From assembly GCF_900100975.1 (NCBI RefSeq), contig NZ_FNFX01000004.1, positions 124,001-188,000 on the forward strand: a DNA stretch of 64,000 bases. The letters are read 5' to 3'. How positions within the stretch are numbered: position 1 is the stretch's first letter; the number at the start of each line of letters is the position of its first letter. Shown piece after piece: positions 34,662 through 44,477 of this stretch. Under the pieces are notes generated by a model. That model worked only from the letters and a program-made list of their open reading frames with translations, made no database searches and was not told the DNA's origin. A program made the translations under genes and the position numbers. Origin of the DNA: Methylophilus rhizosphaerae. Its GTDB lineage: Bacteria > Pseudomonadota > Gammaproteobacteria > Burkholderiales > Methylophilaceae.

Positions 34662-34685
34662 AAAAGCTCGCATCCGCGAGCTTTT
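34662..34685 (-). terminator. Terminator after nrdJb
   Basis: A perfect 10-bp stem AAAAGCTCGC / GCGAGCTTTT with a four-base loop, ending in T on the minus strand, two bases past the NrdJb stop. It separates ribonucleotide reductase transcripts from the HNH gene. Confidence 0.85.
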
Positions 34686-34687
34686 CT

Positions 34688-35377
34688 CTATCCACATTTA
34701 CTATCACCGCAGTTCAAGCAAGTCATGCATCCATCCATGAGAATGCTTGCTTTGGTATTACACTTTTTGCAAAGCTGTGCACCCTTTGGGAAGCCTTCGT
34801 CGTTTGATTCTTCACCTGACTTGGCGTGTTTTTCTAGGTATTCCGCTTTTTTCTCTTCAACCAGTTTTTGCTGGTGTTCGTCTAAACCTGGCTTCTTCAG
34901 CATACCGATTTCTTGCAGGTGCTTTTCTACCACTTCACCAATTTCGGCCACCAGGCTAGGCACAAACTTGCCGCCTTTTTTGAAGTAGCCGCCTGAAGGT
35001 TCAAACACGCTTTTCAGTTCTTCCACCAGGAAAGTGACATCACCACCTTTGCGGAACACGGCGGACATGACGCGGGTCAGCGCGACTATCCACTGGAAGT
35101 GCTCCATGTTTTTGGAGTTGATGAAGATTTCGAATGGACGGCGATGCTCTTGTGGCGTGCCTTCGTACATGATGACGTCGTTGATGGTGATGTAGAGGGC
35201 GTGCTCGGTCACCGGCGTTTTGATTTTGTAGGTGTTGCCCACCAGCATATCCGGGCGGCTCAATGGTTCGCCCATTTGGAAAATGTTAGTAGGCGCTGGA
35301 GCGGCCTCGGCTGCTTTTTTGTCTTCATCGGTCACCAGTTTGTAGGCGGTGATTTTTTTGTCGATTTTGATTGCCAT
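34688..35377 (-). CDS. nrdJb: NrdJb, C-terminal subunit of class II ribonucleotide reductase
   Basis: A 229-residue protein covering the C-terminal part of adenosylcobalamin-dependent NrdJ. The central MEHFQWIVALTRVMSAVFRKGGD region and the zinc/redox cysteines at the end (CKKCNTKAS, MDGCMTCLNCGDSKCG) are typical; the terminal cysteine pair should reduce the active site of NrdJa. The gene is separate from nrdJa, the split arrangement known from Pseudomonas aeruginosa. It lies 193 bases after nrdJa on the same strand, with a repeat hairpin between the two. Confidence 0.92.
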   Translation of the reverse strand: MAIKIDKKITAYKLVTDEDKKAAEAAPAPTNIFQMGEPLSRPDMLVGNTYKIKTPVTEHALYITINDVIMYEGTPQEHRRPFEIFINSKNMEHFQWIVALTRVMSAVFRKGGDVTFLVEELKSVFEPSGGYFKKGGKFVPSLVAEIGEVVEKHLQEIGMLKKPGLDEHQQKLVEEKKAEYLEKHAKSGEESNDEGFPKGAQLCKKCNTKASILMDGCMTCLNCGDSKCG

Positions 35378-35484
35378 GTTGTTCTCCCTATTGGAGTGCT
35401 CAATTTTTCAATAAATTCAATCTGCTAACTTAACTCAAATTTTAGATGGTTGCCGTTGCGAGCGAAGCCAGTGCCAGGCGAAAA

Positions 35485-35533
35485 GCGGTTTTAAACCGGA
35501 GTGTACAAATAGTACATGAGGATTTAAAACTGC
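35485..35533. repeat. Palindromic intergenic repeat between nrdJa and nrdJb
   Basis: An imperfect 49-base hairpin (left arm GCGGTTTTAAA, right arm TTTAAAACTGC, inner GTAC / GTAC), followed by five T on the plus strand. The surrounding bases (CGCAATGGCGAGCGCAGCAGG) have the look of a dispersed intergenic element found in betaproteobacterial genomes. It lies within the nrdJ unit. Confidence 0.55.
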
Positions 35534-35570
35534 TTTTTAACGCCGCAATGGCGAGCGCAGCAGGCAAACA

Positions 35571-37736
35571 CTAAAATTTTCCGTAATAGCCTTCTTTAAA
35601 CGCGTCAAAGAGATTGGCCGCCGTATGAATCTCTCCATCGTACTCAATCTCTTCATTACCTTTGGCTTCGATTTCGGTGCCATCTTCCAGCGTAAATTTA
35701 TACGTGGTGCTTTCCAAGTCTTTCTCGGTCACCAATACGCCCTGGAATGCTTCAGGGTTGAAACGGAAAGTCGTACAACCTTTTAAACCTTTGTCATACG
35801 CGTAAAGATAGATGTTTTTGAAATCCTCAAAGTCGTAATCAGTTGGCACATTAATGGTTTTGGAGATGGAGCTATCAATCCATTTTTGCGCCGCGGCCTG
35901 GATATCGACGTGCGCTTTGGCCATGATGGTGGATGAATCGAGGAAGTAATCCGGCAATTGCTCTTCCGGTTTGTCGCTGAACGGCATGGCGTTAGCATTC
36001 ACCAGTTCACGGTAAGCCAGCAGCTCGTAGCTGAATACATCGACTTTCTCTTTGGATTTTTTGCCTTCACGGATCACGTTACGTGCATAGTGGTGGGCAA
36101 AGCTGGGCTCAATACCGTTGCTGGCGTTGTTAGCCAGTGACAGAGAAATCGTACCGGTTGGCGCGATGGAACTATGATGGGTAAAGCGCACACCTTTGGT
36201 AGCGATCTGGTTACGCAGGCCTTCAGGGAATTGCTGCATGTAGCGGCTGTATTTACCCAGCAATACTTTGCCAGCCAGTTTCTGGCCAACCTTGATACCA
36301 TCAGCGGCCATTTCCGGGCGCACACGCAGCATATCGGCAGTCACTTCAAATTTCTCGTCCATAATCGGTGCCGGGCCTTTTTCTTCAGCCAGTTGCACAC
36401 CAACTTCCCAGCCGACTTCAGCCATGATGCGGGTGACTTCTTCCGTGAACTTCACGGAATCTTCTTCACCGTATTTCATTTTTAGCATGGTTAAAGTTGA
36501 ACCCAGGCCGAGGTAACCCATGCCGTGGCGGCGTTTACGGGCAATTTCCTGACGTTGTTGTTCTAGTGGCAAACCATTAATCTCCACCACGTTATCCAGC
36601 ATGCGAGTGAACACACCAACCACTTCACGGTATTCGTCCCAGTCGAAATGTGCGTCGTCAGTAAATGGCTGGCGCACGAACTTGGTCAGATTAACGGAAC
36701 CCAGCAGGCAAGCGCCATAAGGTGGCAATGGTTGTTCGCCACATGGGTTGGTGGCGCGGATATTTTCGCAGAACCAGTTGTTGTTCATTTCGTTGACTCT
36801 GTCGATCAGGATAAACCCCGGCTCGGCAAAATCGTAGGTGGAAGACATAATCACGTCCCACAGACGGCGCGCCTTGATGGTTTTGTAGATACGGCAAGCG
36901 ACCTTGCCGGCTTCCGGGCCATCGACCTTGGTCAGGTATTTGTGCTTGACCGGCCAGTCACGCCATACCACTTGTGACTCGTCGTTGACGTTCAGGCCAT
37001 CGATAATGGCTTCTTTCTCGGTGACCGGGAAAGCCAGGCGCCATTCGGCATCGGCTTTTACCGCTTCCATAAATTCTTTGGTGATCAGGCAGCTCAGGTT
37101 GAACTGGCGCAAACGGCCGTTTTCGCGTTTGGCCTTGATAAAGTCAGTCACGTCGGGATGCGAAATATCAAACGTCGCCATTTGCGCACCACGGCGGCCA
37201 CCGGCTGAAGACACGGTGAAACACATTTTGTCGTAGATATCCATAAACGACAGTGGGCCGGAAGTGTAGGCACCGGCACCGGCGACAAACGCGCCTTTTG
37301 GACGCAGGGTAGAGAACTCGTAACCGATACCGCAACCGGCTTTCAGCGTCAGGCCAGCTTCGTGCACTTTGCCCAGGATGTCATCCATGCTGTCTGAGAT
37401 AACGCCAGACACGGTACAGTTAATGGTAGAAGTCGCCGGTTTGTGTTCTAGCGCACCGGCGTTGGAGGTAATGCGACCGGCAGGGATGGCACCGCGGCGT
37501 AACGCCCACAGGAATTTTTCGTGCCATTCGGCTTTTTTCTCTTCGGTAGTTTCGACATCCGCCAAGGCACGCGCGACTCGGCTATAGGAGTCGTCCATGT
37601 CCTGGTCTACATGTTCACCCGTCTTGGTTTTCAGGCGATATTTCTTGTCCCAGATATCCAGTGAGACGGATTGCACAGGGATTTCCATAGCAGCTCCTTC
37701 TGACAAGACTTTTTTCTGTTCAACGGCTTTTAGCAT
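35571..37736 (-). CDS. nrdJa: NrdJa, class II (cobalamin-dependent) ribonucleotide reductase
   Basis: A 721-residue catalytic subunit. The first redox cysteine is in STINCTVSG, and the thiyl-radical region is NPCGEQPLPPYGACLLGSVNL, with the AsnxCysxGlu catalytic triad. Diagnostic segments GRITSNAG and SSAGGRRGAQ support the NrdJ assignment. The start at 37736 follows GGGAGAACTCA; the frame extends five codons further upstream without a ribosome site. Class II enzymes use adenosylcobalamin and work with or without oxygen. Regulated most likely by NrdR from tandem boxes at 37898-37945. Partner NrdJb is encoded next. Confidence 0.94.
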   Translation of the reverse strand: MLKAVEQKKVLSEGAAMEIPVQSVSLDIWDKKYRLKTKTGEHVDQDMDDSYSRVARALADVETTEEKKAEWHEKFLWALRRGAIPAGRITSNAGALEHKPATSTINCTVSGVISDSMDDILGKVHEAGLTLKAGCGIGYEFSTLRPKGAFVAGAGAYTSGPLSFMDIYDKMCFTVSSAGGRRGAQMATFDISHPDVTDFIKAKRENGRLRQFNLSCLITKEFMEAVKADAEWRLAFPVTEKEAIIDGLNVNDESQVVWRDWPVKHKYLTKVDGPEAGKVACRIYKTIKARRLWDVIMSSTYDFAEPGFILIDRVNEMNNNWFCENIRATNPCGEQPLPPYGACLLGSVNLTKFVRQPFTDDAHFDWDEYREVVGVFTRMLDNVVEINGLPLEQQRQEIARKRRHGMGYLGLGSTLTMLKMKYGEEDSVKFTEEVTRIMAEVGWEVGVQLAEEKGPAPIMDEKFEVTADMLRVRPEMAADGIKVGQKLAGKVLLGKYSRYMQQFPEGLRNQIATKGVRFTHHSSIAPTGTISLSLANNASNGIEPSFAHHYARNVIREGKKSKEKVDVFSYELLAYRELVNANAMPFSDKPEEQLPDYFLDSSTIMAKAHVDIQAAAQKWIDSSISKTINVPTDYDFEDFKNIYLYAYDKGLKGCTTFRFNPEAFQGVLVTEKDLESTTYKFTLEDGTEIEAKGNEEIEYDGEIHTAANLFDAFKEGYYGKF

Positions 37737-37897
37737 TGAGTTCTCCCACACTGGTCATTCTTATTAGTTTGATAACAGGCATGCCGCCAATCAACAGGGC
37801 TGGCGGCGGATGTCGCGGCAACGACAGGCTGGTGGGGATGGCAGGATTTACCTGCTGGCATGCACCGCTGTACGGCTTGGGCATCGCCACCGACCAA

Positions 37898-37913
37898 ACA
37901 CAATATCTTGTGT
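37898..37913. promoter_or_regulatory. NrdR box 1
   Basis: ACACAATATCTTGTGT, a 16-base palindrome with perfect six-base arms, matching the NrdR consensus type ACAC-AT-rich-GTGT. It lies 162 bases upstream of the nrdJa start, in the divergent region with waaA. Confidence 0.75.
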
Positions 37914-37929
37914 TATTGACGATAATCTA

Positions 37930-37945
37930 TGCCTATATTTTGTTG
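37930..37945. promoter_or_regulatory. NrdR box 2 (weaker)
   Basis: TGCCTATATTTTGTTG matches the central AT-rich core and part of the arms of the NrdR box. Its start is exactly 32 bases from that of box 1, three helical turns, the spacing usual for paired NrdR boxes. Confidence 0.55.
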
Positions 37946-38111
37946 ACGTCAACCCATTTTTTGCGCTTTTTTTTCGGCCGGAAGCTTGCATTTTTTTCAG
38001 TGTATAAACAATGCGGGTTGCGACATAGGTGAGTCATCACTTACCTGTTTTGGCGCGGTTCTCATCACTACGCCGCAGAATTTATACGGGCAAATATGCG
38101 AGAATAGCGCC

Positions 38112-39386
38112 ATGCCAACATTCATATATACCCTGCTGATGACACTGGTAGCGCTGTTGCTACCCCTCAAGCTGTTATGGCGCGGCCTCAAGCAACCTGA
38201 ATACCGCCAGCATGTCGGTGAGCGCTACGGCTTTTACAACCAAAAAACCAGTGCCCCTGTGATCTGGGTGCACTGCGTGTCGGTCGGCGAAACGCGCGCC
38301 ACGCAACCATTGATCCATGCCCTGCTCCAGCATTATCCGCAACACCAGATACTGATGACACACGGCACCCCCACCGGACGCGAAACCGGTCAGCAACTGT
38401 TTCGCCAGGAAATTGCCAGTGGCCGCGTACTGCAAGCGTATCTGCCTGTAGATACGCCAGGGGCAGCCAAACGCTTTCTCGTGCATTTCAAGCCAGTATT
38501 AGGTTTGTTAATGGAAACCGAATTATGGTTCCACCTGATTAACCAGGCCAGGCAGAGAAATATCCCGGTGGCTTTGCTCAGTGCGCGCCTGTCGGGAAAA
38601 TCGGCCCGCGGTTATGCCAGGCTTGGCAGCCTCACCCGCCATGGCCTGCAACAACTGGCGCTGGTCGCCGCACAAACGATTGCGGATGCTGAAAGGTTAC
38701 AAGCATTAGGTGCTAAACAACCAATGATTTGTGGCAACCTCAAGTTCGACGTCAACCCACCAGCGGACAGTGCTGAAAAAGGCCATCAGCTACGCAAACT
38801 GTTAGGTGAAAATCGCACGGTATTCATGGCTGCCAGTACAAGGGAAGGCGAAGAGTTACTGATTCTGGATGCAATGAAAGACAGTGACGTACTTCTGCTA
38901 TTGGTGCCGCGCCATCCGCAACGGTTTGCCGAAGTGGAAAACCTGCTAAAAGCGCGCGGCTTGCGTTATGTATTGCGTAGCGAACTCACGCAACCCATTC
39001 ATGAGGATGTCCAAGTGGTGCTCGGCAACAGCATGGGGGAAATGTATACCTATTATGCGGCCAGTGACTTTGCAGTGATGGGCGGCAGCCTGCAACCTCT
39101 GGGCGGACAAAACCTGATTGAAGCAGCGACCATGGGTGTACCGACGATATTGGGGCCGAATATGTTTAATTTCGCGCAAGTGACCAAAGAAGCGGTCGCG
39201 GCGAATGCGGCAGTGCAAATGGCAGATGTAGCTGAGCTGAAAGACACGATTGCGGCCTTAGCGGCGGATAAGGTGAAGGTTCGCGTGATGTCAGAAGCGG
39301 CTAAGGGATTTACGGTGCATCATAGGGGAACTACGGAACGGTTGATGGCAGCGATAGCGCCACTATTAAATAAAGTAATTCTTTAG
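38112..39386 (+). CDS. waaA: 3-deoxy-D-manno-octulosonic acid (Kdo) transferase
   Basis: A 424-residue glycosyltransferase that adds Kdo to lipid A precursor in the inner membrane. The N-terminal membrane anchor (FIYTLLMTLVALLLPLKLL) is followed by the GT30 domain: WVHCVSVGETRATQPLI, MTHGTPTGRE, LPVDTPGAAKRFL, ETELWFHLI. The C-terminal GT-B half has GGSLQPLGGQNLIEAA, the nucleotide-sugar binding region. The start at 38112 gives the usual anchor; upstream codons in frame overlap the nrdJ regulatory region. Apparently monocistronic. Confidence 0.93.
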   Translation: MPTFIYTLLMTLVALLLPLKLLWRGLKQPEYRQHVGERYGFYNQKTSAPVIWVHCVSVGETRATQPLIHALLQHYPQHQILMTHGTPTGRETGQQLFRQEIASGRVLQAYLPVDTPGAAKRFLVHFKPVLGLLMETELWFHLINQARQRNIPVALLSARLSGKSARGYARLGSLTRHGLQQLALVAAQTIADAERLQALGAKQPMICGNLKFDVNPPADSAEKGHQLRKLLGENRTVFMAASTREGEELLILDAMKDSDVLLLLVPRHPQRFAEVENLLKARGLRYVLRSELTQPIHEDVQVVLGNSMGEMYTYYAASDFAVMGGSLQPLGGQNLIEAATMGVPTILGPNMFNFAQVTKEAVAANAAVQMADVAELKDTIAALAADKVKVRVMSEAAKGFTVHHRGTTERLMAAIAPLLNKVIL

Positions 39387-39440
39387 TGGGGTAGCAGTGG
39401 GGCATTTCAATACATGCTCATGGATGTGATAGCGTATTTC

Positions 39441-39975
39441 GCCATTAGGCGAGTTACTTTTCTTTGCTTGCCCAAAGATAAAGTAACCAAAAGAAAGGTC
39501 ACCCCAACTTCCGCTTTTATCCTGTGTTGCTCGTCAAAATAAGCGCTCGCAGAACTCATCCTAGCGGCCTGCCCAACCCGCAGGCCACCGCGGAATTCAA
39601 ACAGCCGCTCGCTTCATCTTATTTTGCCTGCGCTACTCGGCGCGAAAAATGGGGACCCCGGAAACCCAATGAGCGCCACCATTAATGCTCTTAACAAAAG
39701 AATTTAGTTTCTGAACCATTCACACTTCATGGATGTGAGTTTGGCGAGAACAATCCCATTCCATCACGCTGAGTAGCGGAAACAAAGTAAGAAATAAGGG
39801 AGCGACTGTCTGAGCTCCGCAGCAGCTTGCGACATGCGCAAGCTGCTAGGGCGAGTTTCGTGACCGCTTGCTTTGTTGAGCAACGCAAGGAAGCCGAAGG
39901 CCGTGATGGCTGGGTGCCCTCCTCTTTGGTTACTTTCTGTGGGGCAAGCAACAGAAAGTAACTCGCCCAAAGGCG
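39441..39975. repeat. Inverted-repeat-bounded intergenic element
   Basis: The left arm (39441-39497) and right arm (39923-39974) are imperfect inverse copies about 50 bases long: GGCGAGTTACTTT and related blocks appear in both. Each arm is itself a hairpin; on the right, GTTACTTTCTGT / ACAGAAAGTAAC pairs over 12 bases (39929-39962), and the left one spans 39453-39487. About 425 bases lie between the arms, with no convincing gene; a 145-codon open frame on the minus strand looks like translated repeat. Known as a dispersed element type in betaproteobacteria by appearance only. Confidence 0.6.
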
Positions 39976-40041
39976 AAACCAATCGTCACAATCACCCGCT
40001 ACGCAACTATCTAAAGAATTACCTTCTAAGATCAATAAAAC

Positions 40042-40067
40042 AAAAAAGGCGCACCTCTCAGCACGCC
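40042..40067 (-). terminator. Candidate terminator after metH
   Basis: Stem GGCG / CGCC extended by two wobble pairs, ending in six T on the minus strand, about 73 bases past the metH stop. Confidence 0.45.
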
Positions 40068-40139
40068 CTTTCCACTTTACCTTATTAAGCTGGGGGGAAT
40101 CACCCCCCCGTCCGCAAAATGCGACTTTGCAATCACCCT

Positions 40140-43100
40140 TTATCCCAAATTTGGTGCTAACCACCGCTCCAACCAGGCCTTATCCACATTTCTGCGTTTC
40201 GCCATGTCCTCCAACTGGTCATTACCGATCTTATCCACACTGAAATACCTGGATTCAGGATGCGCCAGGTAGAAGCCACTTACTGCTGCTGCCGGTAACA
40301 TGGCATAACTATCGGTCAATTGCATGTCGATTTCTTCCGCCTGCAACAGCCTGAACATATCGGCTTTCACCGTATGATCCGGGCAGGCCGGATAGCCCGG
40401 TGCCGGGCGGATGCCTTTATATTGCTCTTTAATTAACGCTTCACTGCTTAACACTTCATCTGCGGCATAACCCCACAAATCCTTGCGCACGCGCTCATGC
40501 ATGTATTCGGCAAATGCTTCTGCCAGGCGGTCAGCCAGTGACTTGAACATAATGGCGTTGTAGTCATCATGATTTTTGACGTAGTCAGCCAGACGCTTTT
40601 CCATGCCCAACCCACCAGTGACAGCGAACAGGCCGATATAATCATCGATACCTTTGGGTGCAATAAAGTCAGCCATACACTGGTTGGGGCGTGCCACACC
40701 ATCAATCACCGGTTTCTGCGTCTGCTGGCGCATGCCATACCAAGTCATGGCGACCTGGCTGCGGGATTCGTCGGTATAGATTTCAATATCGTCGCCATTG
40801 ACCTGATTGGCGGGGAATAGCGCAATTACGCCGTTGGCGGTGAGCCAGCGGCCATCAATGATGCGCTTGAGCATGACTTTCGCTTCTTCAAACACTTTGG
40901 TCGCGGCCTCGCCCACCACTTCATCGGTGAGGATGGCCGGGTAAAAACCGGCCAGGTCCCAGGTCTGGAAGAACGGGCCCCAGTCTATGTACTGCGCAAT
41001 CAGCGCCAGGTCGATGTTCTTGAACACGCGGCGGCCGATGAATTTAGGTTTGACCGGCGCCTTGTCACCCGTGAAATCCAGCCTGGCAGCATTGGCACGT
41101 GCATCAGCCAGGCTCAGCATGGGCACGCCTTTTTTATTGGCGTGCTGGCGTCTGGCCTTGTCGTAATCGGCCTGGATTTCTGCCAGGTAGGCACCGCGCG
41201 TTTCCGGTGTCAGCAGGTTCTGCATCACGCTGACCGAACGCGAGGCATCCGGTACGTAAATCACCGGGCCTTCATAATTAGGTGCGATTTTCACGGCGGT
41301 GTGCGCACGCGAAGTCGTTGCGCCACCAATCAGTAACGGCGTCTGGTTTTCGACAAAATGCGGATCACGCTGCATCTCTTTGGCCACATAAGCCATTTCT
41401 TCCAGTGACGGCGTGATCAGGCCACTCAGGCCGATGATATCGGCATTTTCGCGCTTGGCCATTTCCAGGATTTCCGCCGCAGGCACCATCACGCCCATAT
41501 TCACCACTTCAAAGTTGTTGCACTGCAACACTACCGAAACGATATTTTTGCCGATATCGTGCACATCCCCTTTCACGGTCGCAATCACCACCTTGCCCTT
41601 GGGTTTGGCGATGATGCCGGTACGGCGCTCTTCGGCTGCTTTCTCTTCTTCGATAAACGGGATCAGGTGCGCCACGGCAGATTTCATCACGCGCGCGGAT
41701 TTCACCACTTGCGGCAGGAACATCTTGCCCTGGCCGAACAGGTCACCGACCACGTTCATGCCATCCATGAGCGGGCCTTCAATGACATGGATAGGGCGAC
41801 CGCCGCTGTTCATGACTTCCAGGCGCACTTCTTCCGTGTCAGCCACAATAAAGTCGGTAATGCCATGCACCAGCGCATATTCCAGGCGTTTGGTGGCAGG
41901 CACCGGATTCTCCGGGGTACCGCGCCAGGCCAGCGTGGCTTCCTGCTTTTTTCCACCTGCCACCAGCGTGCCGGCGATCTCGATCATACGCTCGGTCGCG
42001 GCCAGCGGATTGTCAGGGTCTACCACGCGGTTCAGCACCACATCTTCGACGCGTTCGCGCAACTCGGCCGGGATATCGTCATAGACACCGACCATACCGG
42101 CGTTGACGATGCCCATGGTCATGCCAGCCTGGATGGCGTGGTACAGGAAGACGGTATGGATGGCTTCACGCGCCGGCTCATTGCCGCGGAAGCTGAAACT
42201 CACGTTAGATACACCGCCGGAAATACGTGCATAAGGCAGGTTCTGCTTGATCCAGCGTGTGGCTTCGATAAAGTCCACCGCGTAGTTGTTGTGCTCTTCG
42301 ATACCGGTCGCGATGGCGAAAATATTCGGGTCGAAGATAATGTCTTCCGGCGGGAAACCGCTGTCGACCAGCAAGTCGTACGCGCGTTTGCAAATTTGGG
42401 TTTTCCGCGCAAAGGTATCGGCCTGGCCGGCTTCATCAAACGCCATCACCACCACGGCTGCGCCATAGCGCTGGCACAACTTGGCCTGGCGCAGGAACTC
42501 GGTTTCGCCTTCTTTCATCGAAATCGAGTTGACGATGGCTTTGCCCTGCACGCATTTCAGTCCTGCTTCGATGACTGCCCATTTCGACGAGTCAATCATG
42601 ACGGGGACGCGCGCAATATCCGGCTCGGATGCGACCAGGTTGAGGAAATGTGTCATGGCCTTGACCGCATCCAGCATGCCTTCATCCATGTTGATGTCGA
42701 TGACCTGCGCGCCGTTTTCCACCTGCTGGCGCGCCACGCTGAGTGCTTCCTCGTACTGCTCGTTGATAATCATGCGCGCAAATGCTTTGGAGCCCGTGAC
42801 GTTGGTACGCTCACCGACATTCACATACAGTGAGTGTTCATCAATGATAAACGGCTCCAGGCCTGACAGTTTGGTGGTGACCGGCAAGCTCGGCACCTGA
42901 CGCGGCGGCAGATCCTTAATCGCGTTGTAAATGGCGTTGATATGATCGGGTGTCGTACCACAGCAACCACCGGCGATATTGATAAAGCCGCTTTCGGCAA
43001 ATTCTTTTACCAGACTGGAAGTGACATCTGGCGTTTCATCAAAGCCGGTATCCGACATAGGGTTAGGCAGGCCGGCGTTAGGGTAAATACAGACAAAGGT

Positions 43101-43928
43101 ATCTGCCACCTTGCTCAGTTCTTCGGCATACGGGCGCATCAGGGTGGCGCCCAACGCACAGTTCAGGCCTACCGTCAGCGGTTTGACGTGGCGCACCGAA
43201 TGCCAGAATGCGGTCACGGTCTGGCCGGACAGGATACGGCCTGAGGCATCAGTCACCGTGCCGGAGATCATGATGGGCCAGGTTTTGCCCTGTTCGTCAA
43301 AGAAGGTTTCAATCGCAAACAAGGCGGCTTTACAGTTCAGCGTATCGAAAATGGTTTCCACCATCAGGATATCGGCACCCCCTTCCACCAGGCCGCGTAC
43401 CTGTTCCAGGTAGGCAGCCACCAACTGGTCAAAACTGACGTTACGCGCTGCAGGATCGTTCACATCCGGCGAGATGGAGGCAGTTTTGGGCGTGGGGCCC
43501 AAGGCACCGGCAACAAAGCGTGGTTTGTCCGGCGTGCTGTATTTGACGCAGGCGGCTTTGGCTAATTTTGCCGCCTCGACGTTCATTTCATAGACCAGGT
43601 GTGCCATGTGGTAATCATCCTGCGCAACACTGGTGGCACCAAAAGTATTGGTTTCGATAATGTCAGCCCCGGCGGCCAGGTATTTTTCGTGGATTTCCTG
43701 GATCACCTGCGGTTGCGTCAGCGTCAGCAACTCGTTGTTGCCTTTGACAAACAACTCGCGCTCACCGGGTGGGCCCTGGAAATCCTTGAAGCGCGCACCA
43801 CGGTAATCTGCCTCGGTCAGCTTGTATTGCTGGATCATGGTCCCCATCGCTCCATCCAGGATCAGGATGCGTTGGGACAAGGCTTCGCGCAGCCATTGTT
43901 CAGTAGGGGAGACCGGCAGTTGTGTCAT
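40140..43928 (-). CDS. metH: Cobalamin-dependent methionine synthase
   Basis: A 1262-residue full-length MetH. Domains in order: homocysteine-binding (zinc Cys pair in [11 protein letters not shown], about residues 310-325), methyltetrahydrofolate/pterin-binding (about 360-640), cobalamin-binding (lower ligand DVHDIGKN near residue 780) and SAM-dependent reactivation ([13 protein letters not shown] near 1190). It transfers methyl from 5-methyl-THF to homocysteine. No cobalamin riboswitch is visible in the 160 bases upstream. B12 dependence here and in NrdJ indicates that the cell makes or imports cobalamin. Ends convergent to waaA with the repeat element between. Confidence 0.96.
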   Translation of the reverse strand: MTQLPVSPTEQWLREALSQRILILDGAMGTMIQQYKLTEADYRGARFKDFQGPPGERELFVKGNNELLTLTQPQVIQEIHEKYLAAGADIIETNTFGATSVAQDDYHMAHLVYEMNVEAAKLAKAACVKYSTPDKPRFVAGALGPTPKTASISPDVNDPAARNVSFDQLVAAYLEQVRGLVEGGADILMVETIFDTLNCKAALFAIETFFDEQGKTWPIMISGTVTDASGRILSGQTVTAFWHSVRHVKPLTVGLNCALGATLMRPYAEELSKVADTFVCIYPNAGLPNPMSDTGFDETPDVTSSLVKEFAESGFINIAGGCCGTTPDHINAIYNAIKDLPPRQVPSLPVTTKLSGLEPFIIDEHSLYVNVGERTNVTGSKAFARMIINEQYEEALSVARQQVENGAQVIDINMDEGMLDAVKAMTHFLNLVASEPDIARVPVMIDSSKWAVIEAGLKCVQGKAIVNSISMKEGETEFLRQAKLCQRYGAAVVVMAFDEAGQADTFARKTQICKRAYDLLVDSGFPPEDIIFDPNIFAIATGIEEHNNYAVDFIEATRWIKQNLPYARISGGVSNVSFSFRGNEPAREAIHTVFLYHAIQAGMTMGIVNAGMVGVYDDIPAELRERVEDVVLNRVVDPDNPLAATERMIEIAGTLVAGGKKQEATLAWRGTPENPVPATKRLEYALVHGITDFIVADTEEVRLEVMNSGGRPIHVIEGPLMDGMNVVGDLFGQGKMFLPQVVKSARVMKSAVAHLIPFIEEEKAAEERRTGIIAKPKGKVVIATVKGDVHDIGKNIVSVVLQCNNFEVVNMGVMVPAAEILEMAKRENADIIGLSGLITPSLEEMAYVAKEMQRDPHFVENQTPLLIGGATTSRAHTAVKIAPNYEGPVIYVPDASRSVSVMQNLLTPETRGAYLAEIQADYDKARRQHANKKGVPMLSLADARANAARLDFTGDKAPVKPKFIGRRVFKNIDLALIAQYIDWGPFFQTWDLAGFYPAILTDEVVGEAATKVFEEAKVMLKRIIDGRWLTANGVIALFPANQVNGDDIEIYTDESRSQVAMTWYGMRQQTQKPVIDGVARPNQCMADFIAPKGIDDYIGLFAVTGGLGMEKRLADYVKNHDDYNAIMFKSLADRLAEAFAEYMHERVRKDLWGYAADEVLSSEALIKEQYKGIRPAPGYPACPDHTVKADMFRLLQAEEIDMQLTDSYAMLPAAAVSGFYLAHPESRYFSVDKIGNDQLEDMAKRRNVDKAWLERWLAPNLG

Positions 43929-44090
43929 GCGTATAGACTCTAGACCAAAAGCCTTATTTTATCACAACGCCTATCGGGCCCTGCGTTCAGCAACCCCGGA
44001 AAACTATCCATGGAAAAACAGGTAGGCGATTCAAAAAAATGCCATTAAGATGGCACGCACAATTGATGACTACGTCACACAGGAACGTGC

Positions 44091-44477
44091 ATGATTTCAG
44101 GACTGGTTCAACTCTTTTTATGGCAAGGCCTGGGCGAACTGCTCAGCAAGTTCATCCTGCCCGGCATCCCGGGGCCGGTGCTGGGCCTGTTACTGTTACT
44201 AGGATTTCTGGCTTTTAAAGGCCAGGTCGATACAGACCTCGCAGCAGTGGCAGATGGTTTCCGCCAGCACCTGGGGCTGCTGTTCGTACCGGCCTCCGTC
44301 GGCGTGCTGTTGTTCCTGCCAGAATTGCAGACGCATGCACTGGCCGTGGGAACAGCCCTGCTGGTCAGCGTGGTGCTGACCATTGCCGTGACCGCGATTG
44401 TGTTGAAAGTGTTCTGGTATTTTTCACTCAAGCGCAATAAAGGCACCGCCATGCAGAGAGAGCAGCGTCATGAGTAA
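44091..44477 (+). CDS. lrgA: CidA/LrgA family holin-like protein
   Basis: A 128-residue membrane protein with four hydrophobic segments and the family hallmark PGIPGPVLGLLLLLGFL (about residues 20-38), then LLFVPASVGVL. CidA/LrgA proteins are holin-like and affect murein hydrolase export, programmed lysis or, in some bacteria, small-acid transport. It overlaps the LrgB gene by eight bases, which points to a translationally coupled pair. Starts after CACAGGAACGTGC, divergent from metH. The two names cannot be separated by sequence alone. Confidence 0.9.
   Translation: MISGLVQLFLWQGLGELLSKFILPGIPGPVLGLLLLLGFLAFKGQVDTDLAAVADGFRQHLGLLFVPASVGVLLFLPELQTHALAVGTALLVSVVLTIAVTAIVLKVFWYFSLKRNKGTAMQREQRHE

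Noticed and set aside
39727-40164. A 145-codon minus-strand open frame in the waaA-metH gap
   Set aside because: It lies over the inverted-repeat element and overlaps metH at its end; the sequence looks like translated repeat rather than a protein.
41559-42833. A 424-codon open frame opposite metH
   Set aside because: Shadow of a long GC-rich gene; MetH is intact with all its domains on the other strand.
43929-44090. Possible cobalamin riboswitch before metH
   Set aside because: The region is about 160 bases and shows no B12-box or compatible fold that I can recognise.
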